From: Candidatus Hydrogenedens sp.
GTDB taxonomy: Bacteria; Hydrogenedentota; Hydrogenedentia; Hydrogenedentales; Hydrogenedentaceae
Direction: 5' to 3'
Length of the DNA stretch: 7,668 nt
NCBI GenBank assembly: GCA_035378955.1
Contig: DAOSUS010000111.1
Location: forward strand, 1-7,668
Shown here: positions 1 to 7,332 of the stretch, in pieces
How the letters are laid out: each line of letters starts with the position of its first letter
Numbering within the stretch: position 1 is the first letter of the stretch
Program-made: the position numbers and the translations under genes
Notes under the pieces: model-generated
Databases searched by the model: none
What the model was told of the DNA's origin: nothing
The model's input: the letters and a program-made list of their open reading frames with translations, nothing else

Positions 1-3000
1 TTATTACCGAATACTCTACTGAATATTCTCCTGTCTGTTCGGTATTTACATTAGAAGAAATATCTACAATAGAAGTTATATCAGCACCACACCCATCTCT
101 GGCTTCATATCCAGGTTCAATATAGGGTTGATTTAATGTTAAATATAACGGATTATCCCCTAAAAGTGTAATTCGAGGTGGTGGAGCAGGAAATATTTCA
201 AAGGCTCCAGCATCAGGTTTGCAAATTGCTCCCATAAATATTCTCGGTTTACGACGAATGTCCTCAGTAACAGCACCATACTCATAAGATAAGGAAATTG
301 GGTCGCCAAGGTTTACAGCAGGTGATTCTAAAGACAAATTTAAATTGCCGGGTGATGTTTCAGATGGGTTTTCAATAAATAGAGGGTCTGTATCAAGTAT
401 GGCTTCTGATGAGGGAGGTGTAGATAAGAGGCTAAAGTTTTGGATAATAGAATGGCTAAATATTAGATATTCTGGGGAAATAATTTCAGGATAATTTATT
501 TGAACCTGTGTATTGCCTTCATTAGCCCAGATTATTGAATTAAGTATCATCAACATGGATGTTAAGCCTTGAATATTTACAGTGCTGATATCCCCGTTAT
601 TGTGATTAAAATTGTTAGCAAATGTGCAATGTATAAGTTTTAATGTAGATTCATTAGCAGAAATAGCAGAACCATTTCCAGCGCAAGAGTTTCGGACGAA
701 TACACAATTTGTAAGATTTGCATACGAATTATTTATGTAAATAGCACCACCATCTACGGATGACATATTTTTATAAAATGTAGAGCATGAAATATGAACT
801 GTTGAATTAGAAATATCAATGGCTCCACCATTCCCGAGTATGTTATTTCCTTCTTCAAAAATAAGTCCCTCTAACTCTATATTCATGCAAGAGGTTATAT
901 TTAAGGTAGGTGTCCCTAAAACCCCTGTTCCTTTTACCTGAATAGGTATAATTTTAGTTGGATTTTGTAATGGATTTCTTTCATCTATGTTCGCTTCAGA
1001 ACCAGAAAAGCCACCCCGCAAGATAATATTTGAAAGACCATTAATTGTAATCCTTTCATGATATTCCCCAGTTTTAATCCATATCTCATCATAATTGTTA
1101 GCGGAACTGATTGCTTCTGAAATAGTATGGTAACCTTTTTCCCAGGAACTTCCATCTGTAGGAGTAGAAGAACTACCTGGATTTACATATATAACTTTAC
1201 CTGATATATTAAATGCAGATAAATAATAACTTGGTAAATATGCAGGTGCGATAGTTCGACATCCCTGTAAAGGAAAATCAGGAGATTCTGTTATCCCTGA
1301 AAAACAAATATTATTATTGTCAAGAACACCAATAGACAATGCAGTATCATTAGAAGTACCCCCTAAAAATGTTCCCCAAGTTGGTGTAATTGTATTTTTA
1401 TTTTCTATACTATCCCATTGTAGTCTCCATATCATAGCATCAAAATTTTCATTCATCCCATTATTCAACTGAGTATTGAAGGGATTTGATGTAAAAGATA
1501 TTTTGCTCCATGCAAAATTTTCAAAGGAACTGTTCGTATAGCCTGAAATGAAAAATGTATTTGAAGATGTATTCGATGTTTTTATATCTGTTAAAACATC
1601 TGTTCCGTTACCAAAGATATAGGTAGTACCCAATAATTTTCCTGTAGACATATTCACTAATGTAAGGAAAGGATAGGTCTGTTCGGAGATTGTCTCAGGT
1701 ATGGCTGAGATGGGGTTTGGTAAATCATTTGAATATGTGTTTCCTGCTAAACAAAGTGTGTTTGTATAAAGAACAATAGATTTTTCTAATATATCATCAC
1801 CTGAACCTCCAAAAAATGAGGAAGATAATAAAGAAACATCAGGGGTTGTTGTTCCTTCATAATATAAATAGGCTTGAACGAAAATATCTTTTCCTTGGAC
1901 AGATGCTTCAGGTATTATTGGGTTAAAATAAGGTGAGCCAACAGTTGTATTTCCACAAAGGTATATTATTGGTGAATATGCTTCTATATCTTTAACTTCA
2001 ATTCCATTTATATTTAATTGGGTTAAATATCGGTATACTAATGGGTCCGGAGAAAGTCTTAATACTCCCCAAAATCCATCTGTAAGTAAGTCTTTTCTTA
2101 TATTTGGTGAAGAATTTATTAGAGTTAAATCTGTAGATGTAGTATTACCTGCAAAAAGTAAATTATTGTTGTTTATAGTTAAATCTTCAATAGAATCATA
2201 TCTTGACCCACCGATGAATGTAGAAAAATTTATGTTTAAATCTTTGTCAAGCATCATTAGGAAACCATCAAATTCACCTGGTGTTCCGTTCCCATTTAGA
2301 GGCATAGTTAAAGGTAGAACAGGGTTAACAGTTGGAAAGTTAGGAGAATTTGTTTTCCCGCCTATAAAGATAGAATCATTCGTTTCATTTATAAAATGAC
2401 TAATAGAATTTATATAATCTTCACCCACTCCATTTATAAAAACAATATGATGAGTTTTTCCTAATTGTGGGGACAATTTACATAAAAATCCGGAAACATC
2501 TGTTCCCGATGAGTTGGGGAACTTAATGCTTCCTCCTATTACAGCAATAGCTACACCATTGTTGTAGTAATCTAAACACATTTTGTCAAATAAAGTAGAG
2601 GGACCATTGGATGATGGAAAACATATATATGTAGATAGCGTTAATATTGGGTCTATAAGCAATTCAGAATTTGTGTCATGGTTATCAACGAAAATTTGAT
2701 ATGTATTTTTGTCCAATCCCAAAAAACAAGCAGTTTGAGAAATAACATTTTCTGGATTTTTATATGCAGATTTATATATTTCTGGAATGCTAAAAGTGTA
2801 TATATAACCTTCGTTATTAATAACAACTAATTTGTTATTTTCTATATATGTTTCAACATTATTTCCACGGATTTCCCAGCAGATTTGATTAATATTCACC
2901 TGAGAGTTGATGATAAAATCAAACTCTAATTCATAATCTTTAAAGTAAAATTCAAGGTCAATTCCTTCATAAACATTTGGAATACACAATTTGTTATAGG

Positions 3001-3355
3001 CATAACTGTTATGTATCCAATCATATTGATTATTTCCCGAATAGTAACTATATGCTACATCAGACTTTTCGCTACCAAAGACAGTATTACCTTCATTGTT
3101 GAGAAAGCGAAGTTCTACGGGTTCGCAAAAAGAGTTTTTTATAGGATTCCATATCCAAATTTTTAGGCTACCTGGTGTGATTTCAAAATATTGATTTTTT
3201 GAAAAAGCGAAATAATGATGGTTCTGTCCCGCTTGAAAGAAATAATTTTCTAAATAAGAAGCATTCTTATAAATATCCAATGAAAAACAATTAAACGCTA
3301 AAATAATAAAAAGAAAAGTTAATAATTGTATAATTATATTCCTGTGTTTGCCCAT
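1..3355 (-). CDS. Large secreted multidomain protein: DUF7948-like, SBBP repeats, beta-helix, Ig-like domain (partial, C-terminus missing)
   Basis: One uninterrupted frame of 1118 codons runs off the left edge. The ATG at 3355 is the first after an in-frame TAA at 3364-3362, with an AGGGA about 11 nt upstream. Residues 1-25 form a signal peptide: basic MGKHR, a hydrophobic core, and possible cleavage after CFS. No lipobox precedes Cys23. Residues about 27-240 resemble the DUF7948 domain, with VYEGIDLEFYF near 131 and LLIDPILTLSTY near 232. Residues about 260-710 carry SBBP-type units such as FIGGSRYDS near 380, FFGGSGDD near 513 and FLGGTSNDT near 661, paired with AGNT/SGITES-DFP motifs, as in a beta-propeller. 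Residues about 717-985 are a right-handed beta-helix (IYVNPG, GGAIDIS, GGAIYINNS). DTDPLF near 987, followed by SPAVNLG, resembles a choice-of-anchor Q segment. Residues from about 1059 begin an Ig-like DUF5011-type domain (EPGYEARDGCGADIT). The likely role is a cell-surface or exported adhesive or structural protein; its ligand is unknown. Domain names come from motif memory, not a search. Confidence 0.87.
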   Translation of the reverse strand, partial: MGKHRNIIIQLLTFLFIILAFNCFSLDIYKNASYLENYFFQAGQNHHYFAFSKNQYFEITPGSLKIWIWNPIKNSFCEPVELRFLNNEGNTVFGSEKSDVAYSYYSGNNQYDWIHNSYAYNKLCIPNVYEGIDLEFYFKDYELEFDFIINSQVNINQICWEIRGNNVETYIENNKLVVINNEGYIYTFSIPEIYKSAYKNPENVISQTACFLGLDKNTYQIFVDNHDTNSELLIDPILTLSTYICFPSSNGPSTLFDKMCLDYYNNGVAIAVIGGSIKFPNSSGTDVSGFLCKLSPQLGKTHHIVFINGVGEDYINSISHFINETNDSIFIGGKTNSPNFPTVNPVLPLTMPLNGNGTPGEFDGFLMMLDKDLNINFSTFIGGSRYDSIEDLTINNNNLLFAGNTTSTDLTLINSSPNIRKDLLTDGFWGVLRLSPDPLVYRYLTQLNINGIEVKDIEAYSPIIYLCGNTTVGSPYFNPIIPEASVQGKDIFVQAYLYYEGTTTPDVSLLSSSFFGGSGDDILEKSIVLYTNTLCLAGNTYSNDLPNPISAIPETISEQTYPFLTLVNMSTGKLLGTTYIFGNGTDVLTDIKTSNTSSNTFFISGYTNSSFENFAWSKISFTSNPFNTQLNNGMNENFDAMIWRLQWDSIENKNTITPTWGTFLGGTSNDTALSIGVLDNNNICFSGITESPDFPLQGCRTIAPAYLPSYYLSAFNISGKVIYVNPGSSSTPTDGSSWEKGYHTISEAISSANNYDEIWIKTGEYHERITINGLSNIILRGGFSGSEANIDERNPLQNPTKIIPIQVKGTGVLGTPTLNITSCMNIELEGLIFEEGNNILGNGGAIDISNSTVHISCSTFYKNMSSVDGGAIYINNSYANLTNCVFVRNSCAGNGSAISANESTLKLIHCTFANNFNHNNGDISTVNIQGLTSMLMILNSIIWANEGNTQVQINYPEIISPEYLIFSHSIIQNFSLLSTPPSSEAILDTDPLFIENPSETSPGNLNLSLESPAVNLGDPISLSYEYGAVTEDIRRKPRIFMGAICKPDAGAFEIFPAPPPRITLLGDNPLYLTLNQPYIEPGYEARDGCGADITSIVDISSNVNTEQTGEYSVEYSVI

Positions 3356-3514
3356 CTTATTTTAATTCCCTAAAATAGTATTTTATATTTCCATCTACCA
3401 CTAAAAAACAGTATATAATAATTATGCATGAAAACGATGTAAAAAATCACAAAAATTATTAAATTTTTTAAAAGGATTAAACACAGACCTATTTATTAAG
3501 TAAGAATGTAAAAA
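3356..3514. other. AT-rich gap between glnS and the secreted-protein gene
   Basis: This 159-bp stretch lies between two minus-strand genes and codes for nothing I can recognise. It must hold the leader of the secreted-protein gene and the 3' end of the glnS transcript. The only inverted repeat seen is an all-A/T palindrome (3451-3457 pairing with 3462-3468), too weak to call as a terminator. No convincing -35/-10 pair was found, although the spacing suggests that the downstream gene has its own promoter. Confidence 0.5.
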
Positions 3515-5236
3515 TTATTTGGAATGAGCATCCAATTTGGATTTAATCTTTGCCCATTCATCTTTAAGGGTTACCGTGCGGTTAAATACCATTTTTTCAG
3601 GGGTAGTATCGGGGTCAACACAGAAATAGCCCTGTCTTTCAAATTGCACCTTATCCCCTATATTAAGTTTTCTTAATTCGGGTTCCAATTTACAGTGAGA
3701 TAATACTTGTAATGAATTAGGATTTATATTACTTCTCCAATCAGAACCTTCAGGAACATCACTGGGGTCTGGTTTTAAGAAGAGATAATCATATAAACGA
3801 ATTTCTGCATCAAAAGCATGTTTGGCAGATACCCAATGTAAAGTTGCTTTGACTTTTCTACCATCAGGAGCATTCCCACCTTTGGTATTCGGGTCGTAAG
3901 TGCAACGCAATTCAATTACATTTCCATTTTCATCTTTTATTACATCAGTGCATTTTATAAAGTAAGCATATCTCAAACGAACTTCCTTCCCAGGTGCCAA
4001 ACGGTAAAATTTAGGATGTGGATTTTCCATGAAATCCTCTTGTTCAATATATATTACCTTAGAGAAAGGGACTTTTCTTGTTCCCATAGATGGGTCTTCA
4101 GGATTATTTACTGCTTCCATTTCTTCGGTAAGGTCATCGGGATAATTTTCGATAACTACTTTTAGAGGATTTAAAACCGCCATATATCTATTGGCTTTTT
4201 TATTTAAATCCTCGCGAATACAATATTCAAGCAAGGCAATATCTACAGTATTATCTGCTTTTGCTACGCCAATCAACTTGCAAAATTGTCTGATAGATTC
4301 AGGTGTGTAACCTCTTCTTCTAAGCCCAGATATAGTAGGCATTCTGGGGTCGTCCCATCCACGGACATATCCTTCACGAACGAGTTCCAGAAGCCTTCTT
4401 TTACTCATAACTGTATATGTTAGATTTAATCGTGCAAACTCAATTTGTCGGGGAGCGTATATCCCTATTTCTTTAATAAACCAATCATAGAGTGGACGAT
4501 GGTCTTCAAATTCTAATGTGCAGATGGAATGGGTAATGCCCTCAATAGAATCCGATTGACCATGAGCAAAATCATACATAGGATAAATGCACCATTTGTC
4601 TCCCGTTCGGGGATGGGTTGCTCGTATAATACGATACATTACAGGGTCACGCATATTTAAATTGGGCGAAGCCATATCAATTTTTGCACGAAGTGTTCTT
4701 GAACCATCTGGGAATTCTCCTGCCCTCATTCTTTGGAAAAGGTCTAAATTTTCCTCTATGGACCTGTTACGATACGGACTTTCCTTCCCGGGTTCTGTTA
4801 ATGTGCCTCGATATGCTCTGACTTCCTCCGGAGATAAATCACAAACATAGGCTTTTCCTTTTTTTATTAAATCAATAGCCCATTCGTAAAGTTGTTCAAA
4901 ATAATCAGATGCATAATATTCATGTTTTCCCCAATCAAAACCTAACCATCTTACATCTTCACGGATGGCATCAATGTATTCTTGTTCTTCTTTTAATGGA
5001 TTGGTATCATCATATCTCAGATGGCATCTACCTTTATACTCTTCCGCAAGACCGAAATTTAAGCATATAGACTTGGCATGACCGATATGAAGATACCCAT
5101 TAGGTTCTGGGGGAAAACGAGTTACAACACCCGTATATCTTCCGGATTTTAAATCTTCGTCAATGATTTGATGAATAAAATCTCGACCACAACCTTCTTT
5201 ATTTTCTTCATTATTCATATATGAATTGTCGGACAT
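3515..5236 (-). CDS. glnS: Glutaminyl-tRNA synthetase (GlnRS)
   Basis: This cytosolic class I aminoacyl-tRNA synthetase charges tRNA-Gln with glutamine using ATP. At 573 residues it is close to the usual bacterial length (about 550). The HIGH signature is at residues 50-53 within PPEPNGYLHIGHAKS, followed by the GlnRS/GluRS-type RYDDTNP. The KMSKS-loop variant is VMSKR at 276-280, the form typical of GlnRS rather than GluRS. The C-terminal beta-barrel anticodon-binding domains are recognisable (KVIYIEQEDF at about 393; LHWVSAKHAFDAEIRLYDYLF near 463-486). The start at 5236 is preferred over Met7 because an AAAGGAG lies 9 nt upstream. The gene is intact with no missing motif. It reads away from the tatA cluster and lies 159 bp upstream of the secreted-protein gene on the same strand. 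A GluRS assignment is unlikely given the C-terminal barrels. Confidence 0.97.
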   Translation of the reverse strand: MSDNSYMNNEENKEGCGRDFIHQIIDEDLKSGRYTGVVTRFPPEPNGYLHIGHAKSICLNFGLAEEYKGRCHLRYDDTNPLKEEQEYIDAIREDVRWLGFDWGKHEYYASDYFEQLYEWAIDLIKKGKAYVCDLSPEEVRAYRGTLTEPGKESPYRNRSIEENLDLFQRMRAGEFPDGSRTLRAKIDMASPNLNMRDPVMYRIIRATHPRTGDKWCIYPMYDFAHGQSDSIEGITHSICTLEFEDHRPLYDWFIKEIGIYAPRQIEFARLNLTYTVMSKRRLLELVREGYVRGWDDPRMPTISGLRRRGYTPESIRQFCKLIGVAKADNTVDIALLEYCIREDLNKKANRYMAVLNPLKVVIENYPDDLTEEMEAVNNPEDPSMGTRKVPFSKVIYIEQEDFMENPHPKFYRLAPGKEVRLRYAYFIKCTDVIKDENGNVIELRCTYDPNTKGGNAPDGRKVKATLHWVSAKHAFDAEIRLYDYLFLKPDPSDVPEGSDWRSNINPNSLQVLSHCKLEPELRKLNIGDKVQFERQGYFCVDPDTTPEKMVFNRTVTLKDEWAKIKSKLDAHSK

Positions 5237-5245
5237 AAAAAAACA

Positions 5246-5252
5246 CTCCTTT
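5246..5252 (-). promoter_or_regulatory. Ribosome binding site of glnS
   Basis: AAAGGAG on the minus strand, 9 nt before the ATG at 5236. It supports this start over the in-frame Met codon six codons further in. Confidence 0.75.
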
Positions 5253-5412
5253 AATACTTTTTTTGGGGTTTTCTATAACGAAATTATCTATAATTCAAAA
5301 AATTTATTATATATTATCTCTTTTTACAGACATATTTCTCAAATATAAATTTCGGTGTATCCATAAAATTGGAACAAAGCGTTATAATTAGAAACCGAAT
5401 GTAACCTGGGAG

Positions 5413-5418
5413 TATAAT
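5413..5418 (+). promoter_or_regulatory. Candidate -10 element for the tatA cluster
   Basis: A consensus TATAAT lies 56 nt before the tatA start. The hexamers 17-19 nt upstream (AGAAAC, TTAGAA) match a sigma-70 -35 box poorly, and a second TATAAT lies at 5383-5388. In DNA this AT-rich such matches arise by chance, so this is only a candidate. Confidence 0.3.
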
Positions 5419-5461
5419 ATAATTAAGTGTTAAAGATTTAGTAAAAAATAACCCTGTTTAG

Positions 5462-5467
5462 AAAGGA
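5462..5467 (+). promoter_or_regulatory. Ribosome binding site of tatA
   Basis: AAAGGA, 7 nt before the ATG at 5475, fixes the start of the short tatA gene. Confidence 0.7.
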
Positions 5468-5474
5468 ACAATAT

Positions 5475-5666
5475 ATGTGGACACCAGGAATGGGTGAATT
5501 ATTCATAATCTTAATTATAGTCCTCGTTTTATTTGGTGGAAATAAAATTGCAGGATTAGGTCGCTCTTTAGGCACAGCCATTGCAGAATTTAAAGACGCT
5601 GTCAAAGGGGGCGAAGAGGCTAAGAAAGAAAGTATAGAAGAAAACAAGAAAGAGGAAAACTCATAA
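5475..5666 (+). CDS. tatA: Sec-independent (twin-arginine) translocase subunit TatA
   Basis: TatA oligomerises in the inner membrane to form the size-variable conduit through which TatC-bound folded proteins cross. The 63-residue product has the family architecture: a short periplasmic N-terminus (MWTPGMGE), one transmembrane helix at about 9-20, the hinge FGG at 20-22, an amphipathic helix (LGRSLGTAIAEFKDAVK, about 28-44) and a charged Lys/Glu-rich tail to 63. Glu8 sits where the polar residue at the start of the TatA/B helix is expected. The usual Pro of the hinge (KLP/KIP) is Ala26 here (KIAGLGRSLG). It heads the plus-strand cluster, with the next gene starting 24 bp after its stop. No tatC or tatB is in the window. 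TatB or TatE are alternatives, but the short tail and hinge favour TatA. Confidence 0.93.
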   Translation: MWTPGMGELFIILIIVLVLFGGNKIAGLGRSLGTAIAEFKDAVKGGEEAKKESIEENKKEENS

Positions 5667-5678
5667 TTTTTGGGTTTT

Positions 5679-5683
5679 AGGAG
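5679..5683 (+). promoter_or_regulatory. Ribosome binding site of the Trm112-like gene
   Basis: AGGAG, 7 nt before the ATG at 5691. It decides the start: a longer reading from the TTG at 5670 would put this site inside the coding region and add seven residues without family similarity. Confidence 0.75.
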
Positions 5684-5690
5684 AATCCCT

Positions 5691-5954
5691 ATGATTTCAC
5701 AGGAATTACTCAAGATATTGGTATGTCCTGAAACAAAACAACCCTTACAATTAGTTGATGATGAGTTATTAAAAAAGATTAATAAATCTATCCAACAGGG
5801 CAAAGTAGTAAATAGAGACGGGGACCCTGTCAATGAGAATTTAGATGGAGGGTTAATAAGGGAAGATAAAAAGATTGTATATCCAATTATTAATGACTTG
5901 CCCTATCTAAGAATTGGTGACGGGATTGAATTAGAAAAAAATCACATAGTCTAA
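5691..5954 (+). CDS. Trm112/UPF0434-like small protein
   Basis: The 87-residue protein has the Trm112 pattern: an N-terminal helix leading into LKILVCPETKQPL (residues 7-19), a middle segment with LDGGLIREDKK (51-61), and the closing strand motif VYPIINDLPYL (63-73). In eukaryotes and archaea Trm112 is a zinc-binding activator of methyltransferases; in bacteria the UPF0434/YcaR proteins are small and their partner is mostly undefined. Only one cysteine is present (Cys12). The second Cys of a CPxC knuckle is replaced (CPET) and there is no later pair, so zinc binding is unlikely. The insertion between residues about 21 and 55 makes it longer than E. coli YcaR (about 60 residues). It lies 24 bp after tatA and 6 bp before the first DUF502 gene, so it is probably co-transcribed with them. 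Its function here is unknown. Confidence 0.83.
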   Translation: MISQELLKILVCPETKQPLQLVDDELLKKINKSIQQGKVVNRDGDPVNENLDGGLIREDKKIVYPIINDLPYLRIGDGIELEKNHIV

Positions 5955-5960
5955 ATTTTT

Positions 5961-6674
5961 ATGACTCCTTCCTTAAAATTAAGATTAATTGTGTTATTGA
6001 TGCGATTTTTTAGGGGACTGAAAAGTTCTGTACTTAATCGAATATTTACAGGGTTAATTGTCATCATACCATTGGGTGTAACTTTTTATGTGATACAATT
6101 TCTTTACTTCTTGTTATACAATAAATTAGGACCACTTACTAAAAGAATATTCTATACTGTGCCCGACTATTTTGTCCCTGCTATTTCTCTAATATTAATA
6201 GTATTAGGGATTTTTTTTCTGGGTGTCATAACCAATATGTATATTGGTAGCAGGCTTTTTTACTTATTCGAAAGTATTTTAGAACGAATACCCTTTATAA
6301 AGACTGTATATAATGCTACGAAACAAATTGTGACAGTATTTACAAAAGCAAAAGAAGAGAAGAGTAAATCTGGTCCTGCAACATTTATTGACTTCCCTTT
6401 TCCCGGAATTAAGAGTATTGCTTTAATAACAAACTCTGTAGAGATAGAAGGGCTGGGCTCATTTACCACAGTTTTTGTCCCTACTACACCTAACCCTACG
6501 AGTGGATATTTTGAATTAGTTCCTAAGGAGGATGCAAAGGATGAAATGGAAATTCCGATGGATGAAATTGTAACAATGGTTTTATCGGGTGGTGTTGTTA
6601 CCCCGGAGATATTAAAAGCAGATTCAGATATACTGCAAGAATTACAAAAGATAGAGAAAAAACATGCAGACTGA
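5961..6674 (+). CDS. DUF502 family inner-membrane protein (first copy)
   Basis: The 237-residue product fits the DUF502 family, whose biochemical role is not established. Two membrane helices are visible: about 29-53, beginning with the typical FTGLIVIIPLGVTF, and about 71-93. The family signature RIPFIKTVYNATKQ follows at 109-122. A soluble beta-rich part carries TVFVPTTPNPTSGYF (170-184) and the late motif LSGGVVTPE (208-216). The C-terminus is charged and probably helical. All hallmark motifs are intact, so this is the more canonical of the two copies. No clear ribosome binding site precedes the ATG at 5961, which sits 6 nt after the preceding stop, so translational coupling is likely. Met14 (codon at 6000) would give a more typical N-terminus but also lacks a binding site. 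The coding end overlaps the next gene by 11 nt. Confidence 0.88.
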   Translation: MTPSLKLRLIVLLMRFFRGLKSSVLNRIFTGLIVIIPLGVTFYVIQFLYFLLYNKLGPLTKRIFYTVPDYFVPAISLILIVLGIFFLGVITNMYIGSRLFYLFESILERIPFIKTVYNATKQIVTVFTKAKEEKSKSGPATFIDFPFPGIKSIALITNSVEIEGLGSFTTVFVPTTPNPTSGYFELVPKEDAKDEMEIPMDEIVTMVLSGGVVTPEILKADSDILQELQKIEKKHAD

Positions 6675-7332
6675 AAATAAAATTGCAGAAAAGAAAATAC
6701 CTAAAATTTTGGGGAGACTTCGAAGATATTTCTTTGCAGGTATATTGGCTATTGTTCCATTAGGTTTAACATTCCTTATTTTAAGATTTATTTATTACTT
6801 TACAGTAGGTCGTGTGACTCCTTATGTCACTCAATGGTTCCCAGAATATCCTGATTATTTAATAGCCCCTCTATCAGTTATATTAATTATTATTTTTGTT
6901 TATCTGGTCGGTCTACTTTCAAGTTTCTTTCTAATACGCCAGTTTTTATCTCTTTTTGAAATGATTATAAAAAAAATTCCCATAGTAAAAACCGTGTATA
7001 ACTCCGCAAAACAAATGACAGTAAGTTTTATAGAACAGTTTTCCTCCAATCATACTCGTTCTATTGTGATTGTTCCTTTTACCCATGACAGAATTTACAC
7101 AATGGGTCTTTTATTAGGAAAAATTAAACTTCCCGATGGAAAAGAATATTACAGAGTTTTTATTCCTACTACACCTAATATAAGTGTAGGAATATTGCAA
7201 TTTTATCCTGCTGAAAAAATATATAAATGTCCCATTACTATGGAACAGGCTATCGAAATAATTGTGTCTTCAGGGGCATCTATCCCGGTTAAACTTTCTG
7301 TGCAACCTCTTCAAAAACAACAAAAAAATTAA
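6664..7332 (+). CDS. DUF502 family inner-membrane protein (second, diverged copy)
   Basis: The 222-residue protein is a paralogue of the gene before it. It has the same layout: a basic N-terminus, helix one at about 22-46 (FFAGILAIVPLGLTF), helix two at about 66-91, and KIPIVKTVYNSAKQ at 104-117. The soluble part ends with RVFIPTTPNISVG (164-176) and VSSGASIP (201-208). Compared with the family form (PTTPNPTSG, LSGGVVTPE), the segment after TTPN and the Gly-Gly of the late motif are altered, so this copy has diverged at the conserved loops. The ATG lies inside the end of the first copy (11-nt overlap), indicating translational coupling and probably fixed stoichiometry. The start is supported only by this overlap, as the purine-rich stretch upstream (AGATAGAG) is a weak site. 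The molecular function is unknown. Confidence 0.86.
   Translation: MQTENKIAEKKIPKILGRLRRYFFAGILAIVPLGLTFLILRFIYYFTVGRVTPYVTQWFPEYPDYLIAPLSVILIIIFVYLVGLLSSFFLIRQFLSLFEMIIKKIPIVKTVYNSAKQMTVSFIEQFSSNHTRSIVIVPFTHDRIYTMGLLLGKIKLPDGKEYYRVFIPTTPNISVGILQFYPAEKIYKCPITMEQAIEIIVSSGASIPVKLSVQPLQKQQKN

Larger units (their letters stand above)
5237..5474. promoter_or_regulatory. Divergent intergenic region with promoters for glnS and the tatA cluster
   Basis: This 238-bp AT-rich region lies between divergently transcribed glnS and tatA, so it must contain both 5' leaders and very probably both promoters. A perfect TATAAT is present on the minus strand at 5311-5306, about 70 nt before the glnS ATG, but no good -35 box accompanies it. 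On the plus strand TATAAT occurs at 5383-5388 and 5413-5418. No tRNA, riboswitch-like fold or clear operator palindrome was recognised. Confidence 0.55.

Noticed and set aside
2166..2399. 77-codon plus-strand open frame
   Set aside because: It is antisense to the secreted-protein gene, which has clear repeat motifs across this stretch. The product resembles no family and there is no ribosome binding site.
1..3355. Lipoprotein signal in the large secreted protein
   Set aside because: Cys23 follows AFN, and Asn at -1 and Phe at -2 do not fit a lipobox, so a type I signal peptide is more likely.
3451..3468. Inverted repeat downstream of glnS as a terminator
   Set aside because: The stem is 7 bp of only A/T pairs. 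The T-run on the minus strand does not follow it directly, and such palindromes are expected by chance in this AT-rich gap.
4587..4850. 87-codon plus-strand open frame
   Set aside because: It lies antisense within glnS, whose conserved catalytic region covers the same bases.
5383..5388. TATAAT as the tatA -10 box
   Set aside because: The hexamer 17 nt upstream (TCCATA) is a poor -35, the TTGGAA nearby is only 8-9 nt away, and a closer TATAAT exists at 5413.
5670..5690. Upstream TTG start for the Trm112-like gene
   Set aside because: The AGGAG at 5679-5683 lies inside this extension and is correctly placed for the ATG at 5691. The seven extra residues do not match the family.
5438..5833. 131-codon minus-strand open frame
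   Set aside because: It is antisense to tatA and the Trm112-like gene, both of which have family motifs and ribosome binding sites.
6260..6469. 69-codon minus-strand open frame
   Set aside because: It is antisense to the conserved core of the first DUF502 gene and has no recognisable product.
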